Shown one piece after another: positions 25,543 through 32,992 of a stretch of DNA of 64,000 bases. The stretch is from Pseudoclavibacter sp. AY1F1 (GTDB taxonomy: Bacteria > Actinomycetota > Actinomycetes > Actinomycetales > Microbacteriaceae). A program made the translations under genes and the position numbers. The DNA lies in the NCBI RefSeq assembly GCF_002931075.1, contig NZ_PSTQ01000009.1, positions 90,113 to 154,112 of the forward strand, given 5' to 3'. The notes beneath the pieces are model-generated. The model made no database searches. It worked only from the letters and a program-made list of their open reading frames with translations, and was not told the origin of the DNA. How positions within the stretch are numbered: the first letter of the stretch is position 1; each line of letters begins with the position of its first letter.

Positions 25543-26313
25543 ATGTCGAGTCCGAACCCCACATCCCCCACCACTCCTCCCGCATCCGGAGGCTCGCGCT
25601 CCGGGTTCTCGCGCAGGTCGTTCGTAGCTGGCGCGGCCTGGTCCGCACCCGTCGTCGCCATCGCAGCCGCTGTGCCATTCGCCTCAGCGTCTGGCAGCTG
25701 CACGGAGCAAGCGCAGGTCGATTGGGCTACCACTTTCGTCGCAGCTGCTGACAAGCGGAGCGGGCAGGGCGAATCCGTGACGCCAACGGGCGCCGTCGTC
25801 ACCTACACGGTCGCTGTCACGACGGGCCCGAACATCGAGATCCCGGCTACGTCCGACAACCTGAACTCCACCTCATCAGGCGTGTTCCTCGGCGACCGCC
25901 AGACCGTCGCCTCAGCGGACAAGGAGTTCGACGCCGCCTATATGCAGAGGGCAACCGTGACCTTCGATCGGCCTGTCACGAAGGTCAGCTTCCGCATTTT
26001 CGACGTCGATGGCAGCACTTTCTACCGCGAGCACCTCCGAGTGGTCAGCGTTCCCGAAGCGGTCGGGATCCCGGGCGGCGGCGAGAACACCAGGGTCGAG
26101 TTCGATCCACTGTCCAACACGTTCCGCCCAATAGACGACGAAGCAATCGGGCAGGTCCTCGCGGGTTCAGTGGGCTACGAAATTACCGGCCCGACGACTT
26201 CCTTCACAGTGGAACTTACGACTCCTCGGACAGCAGTACCGCCGCAGGGCGTCCTGAGTCACGGAGTACGAATGACAAACATCGCGTACACAACTGCCTG
26301 CGCCCTCGCGTAG
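25543..26313 (+). CDS. Tat-secreted protein of unknown function
   Basis: Protein of 256 residues. The N terminus is Pro/Ser/Thr-rich and leads to a twin-arginine signal (FSRRSFVAGAAWSAPVVAIA), with likely cleavage after PFASA near residue 50. The mature part looks like an all-beta secreted domain (TGAVVTYTVAVTTGPNIEIP, ATVTFDRPVTKVSFRIFDVD, YEITGPTTSFTVEL). The FRIFDVD segment resembles domains found in Actinobacterial surface proteins that bear DUF11-type repeats. It stands alone and I cannot name a family. Confidence 0.7.
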   Translation: MSSPNPTSPTTPPASGGSRSGFSRRSFVAGAAWSAPVVAIAAAVPFASASGSCTEQAQVDWATTFVAAADKRSGQGESVTPTGAVVTYTVAVTTGPNIEIPATSDNLNSTSSGVFLGDRQTVASADKEFDAAYMQRATVTFDRPVTKVSFRIFDVDGSTFYREHLRVVSVPEAVGIPGGGENTRVEFDPLSNTFRPIDDEAIGQVLAGSVGYEITGPTTSFTVELTTPRTAVPPQGVLSHGVRMTNIAYTTACALA

Positions 26314-26327
26314 CTTCCAGCGCTTGG

Positions 26328-27134
26328 CTACTGAGCCGGCGGAACCTCGTCCCACCCCTGCTGCGGGGTTTCGCAGGTGTCGCGGAAGACGTACTGCGAC
26401 GGCAGCTTCCGCTGATGCGACGACCAGTCGATGGCGGGGCGACGCTGCTCTTTGGGGAGGTAGCCGAGCCGGTAGACGGCCATGAGCTCGAACTCATCCG
26501 GCACCTTGAGGAGGTCGACGATCTTGTCCCATTGGCCGGGCACTTCCATGGGGAAGGAAACGAACTGGATGCCCATGCCGATCTCGCCCGTGGTGAGCCA
26601 GATGTTCTCCATGGCGGCGCCCATGCTGAACACGGAGTAGAACGACGACAGCTCCCCTGGCCTGTACTCGGCGCGGTCGAGCATGACGCCGAGCAGCAGC
26701 GGGGATCCGGCGACGAGCTTGCGGTTTTCCTCACCGAGCGTGTTTGGCACGCGCAGTGAGTTCATGAGGAACTGCCCTCGCTTCGTGAAGACCTGGCTCG
26801 TGAACGGGCGAAGCGGCGCGGGGAGCTTGTCGAAGAGCATCCCGTCTCGACGATCCTCCATCTCCTGCTTGCTGAAGCGGAAGTACGGCTTGTAGCGCTC
26901 GAAGAAGGTGCCGTTGCTCATCGCGGTCGTCATGCTCTCGCCACTGATGCTCGCGATGGCCTCGATCGTCTCGCGCGCCTCCACGACCACGAACCGCCAC
27001 GGCTGGCTGTTCAGCTGCGAGGGCGCACGTCCGGCGACCTCCATGAGGAGGCGCTGATGTTCCTCGCTGACGGGGTCGGGGAGGAAAGGGCCGTTCGTGG
27101 TCTTGCGGCGTCGCAGAACGTCGAGGAATTCCAT
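26328..27134 (-). CDS. nitroreductase-family FMN oxidoreductase
   Basis: Protein of 268 residues from [17 protein letters not shown]. The FMN phosphate region [21 protein letters not shown] and late [20 protein letters not shown] plus [20 protein letters not shown] are classic for the nitroreductase superfamily. Such enzymes reduce nitroaromatics, quinones or flavins with NAD(P)H. An ATG at 27152 would add six residues. It converges on the Tat-secreted protein gene, 14 bases apart. Confidence 0.88.
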   Translation of the reverse strand: MEFLDVLRRRKTTNGPFLPDPVSEEHQRLLMEVAGRAPSQLNSQPWRFVVVEARETIEAIASISGESMTTAMSNGTFFERYKPYFRFSKQEMEDRRDGMLFDKLPAPLRPFTSQVFTKRGQFLMNSLRVPNTLGEENRKLVAGSPLLLGVMLDRAEYRPGELSSFYSVFSMGAAMENIWLTTGEIGMGIQFVSFPMEVPGQWDKIVDLLKVPDEFELMAVYRLGYLPKEQRRPAIDWSSHQRKLPSQYVFRDTCETPQQGWDEVPPAQ

Positions 27135-27240
27135 GCGCTGAGTCTGTCGCATCCGCCTGAAACGTATGCCGAGCGATCACTGCCGGCGGAACGCCCCTCC
27201 ATCACTCACCTTGAACAGCAATTCCACCGGCAGCGATCGC

Positions 27241-27346
27241 CGTCGACACGGGGCCACGGGGTCACGCGGGCACGTCGACACGGGGGGCACGCGGGCACGT
27301 CGGCACGGGGGGCACGCGGGCACGTCGACACGGGGTCACGCGGGCA
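27241..27346. repeat. tandem repeat, four units of 24-32 bp
   Basis: Units begin at 27241, 27273, 27298 and 27323 with CGTCGACACGGGG or a near copy and end GCACGCGGGCA; the middle two are exactly 25 bases and differ by one base. It lies in the gap between the nitroreductase start and the 117-residue membrane-protein stop. No spacers distinguish it as a CRISPR array. Confidence 0.85.
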
Positions 27347-27355
27347 CGGGGCGCG

Positions 27356-27709
27356 TCAGCGGCGAGCGGATGCTGACCGAGCGGATGCGCGGAGCGCGAG
27401 CGCGTAGAAGGGCGCAGCCGCGAGGGCGATGGCAGGGTGGCGCCGTGAGTGCGTGCCGGCGAAGGGGATCGCGGCGAGCGGCACCGCGGTCGGCAGCAGC
27501 AGCTTCCCGGCCCGGCGGCGGCTCTCGTCACGGCTCGCGAGAAGCGCGATGCCCGCGGCGAGCGTCAGCGCGGACGTGCAGATGTAGAGCGCGTGGTGGA
27601 TCCAGTGCCAGCGCCCCGTGCGCACGACGCCCGTGGCGACCCCTGCACCGAGGGCGCAGTTGGCGGCGTAGCTGGTCGTCGCGGCGACCAGCAGCGGGGG
27701 CACGTTCAC
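27356..27709 (-). CDS. hypothetical membrane protein
   Basis: Protein of 117 residues with about three hydrophobic helices: LLVAATTSYAANCALGAGVA, HHALYICTSALTLAAGIALL, and KLLLPTAVPLAAIPFAG, followed by a short fourth stretch. It is the last minus-strand gene after the polyketide synthase and methyltransferase, 108 bases downstream, and could belong to that transcript. No family recognised. The gap to the methyltransferase contains an 18-base direct repeat (GCCGGCGCARGAAGCTGR) near 27750-27790. Confidence 0.55.
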   Translation of the reverse strand: MNVPPLLVAATTSYAANCALGAGVATGVVRTGRWHWIHHALYICTSALTLAAGIALLASRDESRRRAGKLLLPTAVPLAAIPFAGTHSRRHPAIALAAAPFYALALRASARSASARR

Positions 27710-27817
27710 GTCGCCGAACCTACACCGGCGGCCTGGAGCGAACGCCGGGCCGGCGCAAGAAGCTGAAGCCGGCGCAGGAAGCTGGAGCCGTTCATTCGCC
27801 GCGGGTCGAGCATCCGC

Positions 27818-28546
27818 TCATCTCTGTGGTGTGAGCGTCTCGTCGCGGGTCAGCAGCAGGCGGTACGGGAACTGTTGCCGCACGAGCCACCCCTCCGGAA
27901 CGGCCGCCCGCAGCTCGGGGGCCGTGTAGCTGCGGCGGATGGACAACGTCCCGTCGTAGTGAACGAACGAGCCCCGGTCGAGGGGCTTCGTGGCGACGCC
28001 GAACGCGGCGAGCGCGAGGCGTCCGCGCTCGATGTCGCTGTGCAGGGAGAGCGGGGCGAGGGCCGCGCTGTCGGCGAGGAGGCTGGCGAGCGCAGCCGGG
28101 TCGAGGTGGTGCAGCAGGTGGTTGGAGGTGACGATGTCGAACCGCTCCCCCGCTGCCACGAGCTCGCCGCTCGACGCCGCCCGAAAGTCGACGCCGCGCC
28201 GTGTGAGCCCGCGCGACTCCACGAACTCGTGCGCCCGCTCGTCCGGGTCGATCGCGGTCACCTCGAGGCGGAGCCCGTCGCGCGCCGCCCACGAGGCGAG
28301 GGCGAGCGGAATATCCCCTCCCCCGAAGCCGATGTCGAGCAGCCTGGATGCGCGCTGCCGGTCGAGCAAGGGCCGCACGTCGCGCAGGTACACGCGCCGC
28401 CACCCCGCGACGAGCGCGTTCACGGCGCGGAACTGCGCGTACGTCGCGAAGAGGCGGCCACGGTCGCAAGCGGGGTCGTCCATGAGCTCAAGCGAGCTCG
28501 TGTCGCGCGTCAACGGGCGAAGCGCTGAAAGCACGGGAGGCCTCAC
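27818..28546 (-). CDS. class I SAM-dependent methyltransferase
   Basis: Protein of 242 residues from GTG 28546. Motif I is LLDIGFGGGDIPLALASW, motif II VTAIDPDERAHEF, then DIVTSNHLLHHLDPAAL, the usual class I methyltransferase order. The start overlaps the stop of a 29-codon frame (TGTGA), which itself overlaps the polyketide synthase stop. Methyltransferases of this type often sit beside type III polyketide synthases and methylate their phenolic or quinone products, so that is the likely role. Confidence 0.82.
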   Translation of the reverse strand: MRPPVLSALRPLTRDTSSLELMDDPACDRGRLFATYAQFRAVNALVAGWRRVYLRDVRPLLDRQRASRLLDIGFGGGDIPLALASWAARDGLRLEVTAIDPDERAHEFVESRGLTRRGVDFRAASSGELVAAGERFDIVTSNHLLHHLDPAALASLLADSAALAPLSLHSDIERGRLALAAFGVATKPLDRGSFVHYDGTLSIRRSYTAPELRAAVPEGWLVRQQFPYRLLLTRDETLTPQR

Positions 28547-28632
28547 AGCTCTGGCCCTCCCTGCTCGGCTGCGGCGAAGACGACGTCGCGGACCGCAGCG
28601 CGGCCGCCTGCCGCCCAGGTCTCGAACCTCAT
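28543..28632 (-). CDS. 29-codon ORF coupled between PKS and methyltransferase
   Basis: Runs from ATG (28632) to TGA (28543). The ATG overlaps the synthase stop as ATGA and the TGA overlaps the methyltransferase GTG as GTGA, so ribosomes could pass through all three frames. The peptide (begins MRFETWAAGGRAAVRDVVF, ends EQGGPEL) has no recognisable domain. It may be a real micro-gene, a coupling leader for the methyltransferase, or the fused ends of a deleted operon gene. Confidence 0.35.
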   Translation of the reverse strand: MRFETWAAGGRAAVRDVVFAAAEQGGPEL

Positions 28633-29738
28633 GCGCGCATCCGCGTGAACCTGCCGACTTCGACGGTGAGGCCGGGCCCGAACGCCATCGCGCAGAGCGC
28701 TTCACCGGCTCCTTCGAGGTGGGTGTCGTCAGCGCCTTCCGACAGGAGCCGCTCGAGGATGAACAGCACGGTCGCGCTCGACATGTTGCCGTAGTCCCGC
28801 AGCACGCCGCGTGACGGGGCGAGCTGCTCGTCGGTGAGCCCGAGGGACTGCTCGACCTTGTCGAGGATGCTCCGCCCGCCCGGGTGAATCGCCCACAGTG
28901 GCGTCTCCGACGGCACGGTCGGCGCGAGGAGCGGTTCGACGACATCGCCGATTGACGCGCCGATGATGCTCGGCACGTACCCGGAGAGACGCATCCGGAA
29001 CCCACTGTCGCCGATGGTCCACGCCATCTCCGACTCGCCTTCGTCGGTGATGGTGCTCTCGAGGGCGTCGATGGTCAGGATGCTCGCTCCGGCCGGGGCA
29101 GGGCGCGCGGTCACGAGCGCTGCCGCGGCGCCGTCGGCGAAGACGGAGGTCGCGACGATCTGCTCGGGGTCGTTGGAGCTCGTCAGGTGGATGGTGCACA
29201 GCTCGACGCACACGATAAGCACGACTGCGTTCGGGTCGGCGCGAGCGAACGCATCCGCTGCCCGCAATGCGGGGAAGGCGCCGTAGCAGCCCATGAAGCC
29301 GAGGTGGAAGCGCTGCACGCGCGGTGACAGCCCGAGCCCGCGCACGATCTCGTAGTCGGGGCCGGGCGCGTAGAAGCCGGTGCACGAGACGGTGACGACG
29401 TGCGTGATGTCGGCCGCGTCGAGGCCGCTGCCGTCGAGGGCCGCTCGGGCGGCACCGAGTAGCAGTTCGGGCACGCGCTCGGCGTAGAGCTGATTGCGGG
29501 CGCCTGTGGACGCGTCGAGGACGAGCCCGTCGGCAACAAGCGCTGAGTCGGTGCCGCCGGCGAGCGCGTCCACGACCGTGTGTCTGCGTTCGATCGCCGA
29601 GCCGTCGAACGCCGCGCCGATGAGGCGGGCACCGAGGCGGTTGATGCCGGGCTGACCTGCGAACAGGTCGCGGGCCTGGGTCTGCGGCAGCTCGGTCGGG
29701 GGCACTGCGGTGCCGATGCTGCGGATGTGCACGCTCAC
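28629..29738 (-). CDS. type III polyketide synthase (chalcone synthase-like)
   Basis: Iterative ketosynthase of 369 residues from GTG 29738 (VSVHIRSIGTAVPP). The catalytic triad is complete: Cys151 in GFMGCYGAF, His285 in WAIHPGGRS and Asn318 in DYGNMSSATV. It condenses malonyl-CoA units onto a CoA starter to make pyrone, resorcinol or naphthalene products. Bacterial relatives make alkylresorcinols, alkylpyrones or flaviolin-like pigments; which one cannot be told here. The coupled methyltransferase would modify the product. There is no FAD monooxygenase or prenyltransferase neighbour, so the cluster is minimal. Confidence 0.92.
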   Translation of the reverse strand: MSVHIRSIGTAVPPTELPQTQARDLFAGQPGINRLGARLIGAAFDGSAIERRHTVVDALAGGTDSALVADGLVLDASTGARNQLYAERVPELLLGAARAALDGSGLDAADITHVVTVSCTGFYAPGPDYEIVRGLGLSPRVQRFHLGFMGCYGAFPALRAADAFARADPNAVVLIVCVELCTIHLTSSNDPEQIVATSVFADGAAAALVTARPAPAGASILTIDALESTITDEGESEMAWTIGDSGFRMRLSGYVPSIIGASIGDVVEPLLAPTVPSETPLWAIHPGGRSILDKVEQSLGLTDEQLAPSRGVLRDYGNMSSATVLFILERLLSEGADDTHLEGAGEALCAMAFGPGLTVEVGRFTRMRA

Positions 29739-29831
29739 GCCACGACCGTACGCCCCGCATCCTGGGAGTGCCGCGAGGCGCCGCCCCGCACGATCGCTGC
29801 CCGACGCGACCACCGCCCTCTCGCCCGATCA

Positions 29832-29885
29832 CTGCCCGGCGTTTCCCCCGCTACGGGGCGCGCCAGAGAGTGAAACGCCGGGCAG
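29832..29885. terminator. 14-bp-arm hairpin upstream of the PKS operon
   Basis: Arms CTGCCCGGCGTTTC and GAAACGCCGGGCAG pair perfectly around a 26-base loop that contains its own small CCCC/GGGG stem. It sits between the M23 gene stop (29924) and the synthase start (29738), both on the minus strand, so it can end the M23 transcript. Confidence 0.6.
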
Positions 29886-29923
29886 CGATGCGTCCGTCAC
29901 GCGCGGGGCGGGGCGGGGCGCCG

Positions 29924-31195
29924 CTACTCGCCGGGGTAGGTCATGAGGTCGCCGGTGATCGGCACCTGGTTGGCGCGCTCCCCAGCGTTCGTCTTGTCGA
30001 CCTTGTACGCCTTGCCCTGTTCGCCGGCGTCGAGGGCAGCCTGTGAGGTGACCTGGCCGTCGAGCGTGAACGTGTCGAACACGAACGGCAGCCCGTTGGA
30101 GGCGAGGGGGTTCGGGGAGTCCATGATGTGGAAGTGGAGGTGCGGGGCGTCGGTGTTGCCGGTGTTGCCGAGCAGGCCGAGGCGGTCTCCGCGGGCGAGC
30201 TGCTGCCCGACTTCGAGCTCGAAGACGTTGCCGGCTTTGAGGTGCGCGTAGAAGGCGTAGTTGCCGCCGCCGATGTCCTGCACGACGTAGTTGCCGCCGT
30301 ATTCGTCGAGGGTGAGCGTGGGACCTGGGGCGGTGCCGGCTCTCTGCTCGGCGCGGTCGCTTGTGATTGCGACGATGGGCCCGTCGGCGACGGCGATGAC
30401 GTTCTCGCCGAAGCCCGGGTAGCTGCGCGCGTTGTCGCGGGCACCGTCGTAGAGGTTCATCGTGGGGGTGAGCTTGACGTAGTCGATCGCCCACCGTTCG
30501 GGCGCCCAGTAGGTGCCGTTGATGGGGCTGACGGCACCACGGTGCGCGGTGAGCCCGCAGCAGCCGTTGGCGTCGAGCCAACCGCTGCCCGTGAGGGGCG
30601 GCCCGATGACGGCAACCTCGCGTTTGTCGACGCCGACCGCCTGCGTCGTCTGCTCGATCGTCTTCTCGTAGAGAGGCGGCTGCGCCTTGGGCATCTCGAC
30701 AGTGACGGTGTGTTCGATTCGGTCGGGCACTTCGGCGTCGGATGCGACAGTCGCGTCCATCCACACCGTCGCGTTCTGACCGGGGCCGAGCTCGAGCCCA
30801 CCACCGTCTGTGGCGCCGGGGACGCGCATCACGTCGTTGAGGTCGTCGCCCTCGAGTTCCTGCAGCACCGACCCGCCTGCGCTCGCCTCGACCGCCTTGA
30901 TGGCGACCTTCGACGGCGACCCGTTGGTGAGCTGCAGCTCGTAGGCGAAGTGGATGCGCTCATCGGTTCCGAGCACGGGGATCGGCTCGGCGAGCGCGGA
31001 GACCACAACGGGCGTGAACTGCTCGCCGATCGTGCCAGGGCCCGGTTCGGCCGGCGGTGTCTCGCTGACGGCGGTTGGCGCATCTGCCCCAATGGTGAGG
31101 GCCGGGCTGGCCGAGCAGGCGCTCAGGACGAAAAGGCCTGCCGCCGCGAGCGCGGCAGAGAAGACACGCGCGTTCCCCGCCCTGATGCCGGTCAT
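29924..31195 (-). CDS. M23-family peptidase domain lipoprotein
   Basis: Secreted lipoprotein of 423 residues: signal ending in LFVLSAC with the lipid Cys at about 27, a beta-rich middle region, and a C-terminal LytM/M23 fold (GGNYVVQDIGGGNYAFYAHL, LGLLGNTGNTDAPHLHFHI). The HxH pair of the zinc site is present. However, the first zinc His of M23 (HxxxD) is not obvious; the matching place reads GENVIAVADGPIVAI. It may be a non-catalytic, carbohydrate- or envelope-binding relative. Acts outside the membrane. Confidence 0.82.
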   Translation of the reverse strand: MTGIRAGNARVFSAALAAAGLFVLSACSASPALTIGADAPTAVSETPPAEPGPGTIGEQFTPVVVSALAEPIPVLGTDERIHFAYELQLTNGSPSKVAIKAVEASAGGSVLQELEGDDLNDVMRVPGATDGGGLELGPGQNATVWMDATVASDAEVPDRIEHTVTVEMPKAQPPLYEKTIEQTTQAVGVDKREVAVIGPPLTGSGWLDANGCCGLTAHRGAVSPINGTYWAPERWAIDYVKLTPTMNLYDGARDNARSYPGFGENVIAVADGPIVAITSDRAEQRAGTAPGPTLTLDEYGGNYVVQDIGGGNYAFYAHLKAGNVFELEVGQQLARGDRLGLLGNTGNTDAPHLHFHIMDSPNPLASNGLPFVFDTFTLDGQVTSQAALDAGEQGKAYKVDKTNAGERANQVPITGDLMTYPGE

Positions 31196-31340
31196 GGCTT
31201 GAGTTTAGGCTCGCGGCCGGGGGCCCGCCAGAGAGCGGTGGTCATGGTTTTGCGGTGTCCCGTGCTTCGGGAAACGAGGCCACGCGTGTCGGCGCGCGAG
31301 GCTCCCCGGTGCCCACTCGACCCAAGCCAGTTGGCGCCTA

Positions 31341-31369
31341 TTGACACCAGCTGGCGTCGCCCCTAGGTT
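31341..31369 (+). promoter_or_regulatory. promoter TTGACA-N17-TAGGTT for the GPH transporter/GH2 unit
   Basis: Consensus -35 box at 31341-31346 and a good -10 (TAnnnT) at 31364-31369 with the ideal 17-base spacing. Transcription would start near 31376, inside the palindrome at 31371-31386, and both palindromes lie at or just after the start, ideal for repression. Direct repeats CCAGTTGGCG / CCAGCTGGCG flank the -35 box. Confidence 0.6.
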
Positions 31370-31370
31370 T

Positions 31371-31386
31371 GGTGACACGTGTTACC
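31371..31386. promoter_or_regulatory. near-perfect palindrome GGTGACACGTGTTACC
   Basis: Core ACACGTGT is a perfect palindrome and the outer GGT/ACC pair as well, with one mismatched pair on each side of the core. It overlaps the expected transcription start of the transporter unit and may be a site for one of the two nearby LacI proteins. Confidence 0.4.
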
Positions 31387-31397
31387 CACATCCAGAA

Positions 31398-31411
31398 TGT
31401 GATCGATCACA
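31398..31411. promoter_or_regulatory. LacI-type operator TGTGATCGATCACA (copy 1)
   Basis: Perfect 14-bp palindrome with the central CG typical of LacI-family operators, 64 bases before the transporter start and downstream of the predicted promoter. An identical copy precedes araB at 37655-37668, so one regulator probably controls both units. Confidence 0.7.
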
Positions 31412-31475
31412 ACACTGGACAACCACGACGCTCGAAGAGCTCGCGCTAGACCGAACATTTGACGAAGGAGTCAAC

Positions 31476-32948
31476 ATGACGTCGCATCCAGAACCCGAAG
31501 CCGCGGCAGGTGACGTGCGCGCAGCTGTCGGCAGCGCGCCGATCTCCGACGCAGTCAGCGCCCCCGTCGCGGACGTGGTGGAGGAAACTCCCGTTCGCCT
31601 CCGCGAACGCATCTCCTACGCCACGGGTGACATCGGCGGCAACCTCATCTTCGCCACGGTCTCCTCGTTCGTGCTCTTCTACTTCACGGACACCGTCGGC
31701 ATCGGCGCCGCCATCGCCGGCACGATTATCCTGCTCGGCCGAGTGCTCGACGGCACGATGGATCTCGTCGTCGGCACGCTCATCGACAAGACGCAGACCC
31801 GCTGGGGCAAGGCGCGCCCCTAAATCCTCCTCAGCACACCGATCGTGACGCTCGCGTTCGTCGGCCTCTTCAATGTGCCGGCGGGACTGAGCTCGACGGG
31901 TCAGGAGATCTACGCCTTCGTCTTCTACTTCCTGTGCCTCGCGATCGGCTACACGGGCTCGAACCTCGCCTACCACACGCTCCTCTCCGTCATCACCTCT
32001 GACGGCAAGACACGCGTTTCGCTGACCGTCATGCGCACGTTCGCGGCGCTCCTCGCGACGCTCCTGGTGAACTTCTTCACCATCCCGATCGTCGGTCAGT
32101 TCGGCGGCGGCCAGACGGGCTGGTCGGTCACTGTGGCGATCTACGCGGCCATCGCCGCCATCACGTTCATCGTCGTCTTCCTCGGCACGAAAGAACGCGT
32201 CACCACCACAGTCGAAGCCGACCGCAGCTCTTCACGTCCCGTGCTCGAGCTCATCCGCATCCTGCTCAAGAACAAGTACTTCTACCTGGGCTTCGCGCTC
32301 TTCTTCACGCAGTTCCTCGCCTCCGGTGTGGGCAGTGTCGGTATCTACTTCGCCAAGGATGTTCTCGGTAACCCGAACCTCTACAGTTTCTTCAGCCTCG
32401 CGACCATGGGCCCACTGCTCATCGGCATGTGGTTCATGCCGGCGATCACAGCTCGCTTCGGCAAGCGCCTGCCCTTCCTCGTCGGCTCTGCGCTGGCCGT
32501 CGTCGGGCTCGGGATCGCGCTCATCGACCCGACGAACTTCACAATGGTCATCGCGGGCAGCATCGTCCGATCGATCGGCACCATCCCCGTATCCGCGGCT
32601 CTCTTCGCGCTCGTCGCCGACATCGTCGACTATGGGGAATGGCGCACGGGCGTTCGAGTGGACGCGATGACGTACTCGGCCGCGACGGCGGGCCAGAACC
32701 TCGGCGCGGGTGTCGGAGCGGCGCTCGTCGGCTGGCTGCTCGCGGCAAGCCAGTACGACGGCGCGGCTGCCACGCAGCTCCAGTCGGCGATCGACATGGA
32801 GATCTTCCTCTTCCTGGGGCTGCCACTCATCGTCTACGCCCTGCAGTTCGTCATCGCGATTTTCCTCAACATCGACCGGTACCAGCCGGGCATGTCCGAG
32901 GACCTGCGCCTGCGGAGAACGGGCGCGATCCGCATCCCGCAGAACTGA
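31476..32948 (+). pseudogene. GPH-family sugar:cation symporter, interrupted by one in-frame TAA
   Basis: Melibiose/glucuronide-type MFS symporter of 490 codons. ATG 31476 has GAAGGAG 5 bases upstream. The family start is clear (RLRERISYATGDIGGNLIF, LLGRVLDGTMDLVVGTLIDK, TRWGKARP). Immediately after GKARP the codon at 31821-31823 is TAA, where relatives carry an aromatic residue (GKxRPW/Y). The same frame then goes on with ILLSTPIVTLAFVGL through all remaining helices to 32948, with no other damage. So this is a very recent nonsense mutation, a read-through case or a sequencing error. The GH2 gene follows 44 bases later. Confidence 0.85.
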
Positions 32949-32992
32949 CCGCGCACGTCCACCAGCACCCTCACGAGAGAGCAGGCCAGCAC

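Noticed and set aside
27241..27346. CRISPR array
   Set aside because: Units abut each other without variable spacers and no cas gene is nearby.
31398..31411. TGTGATCGATCACA as a CRP/cAMP site
   Set aside because: The half-site spacing differs from TGTGA-N6-TCACA, and the sites lie beside LacI genes in an Actinomycete; LacI control is more likely.
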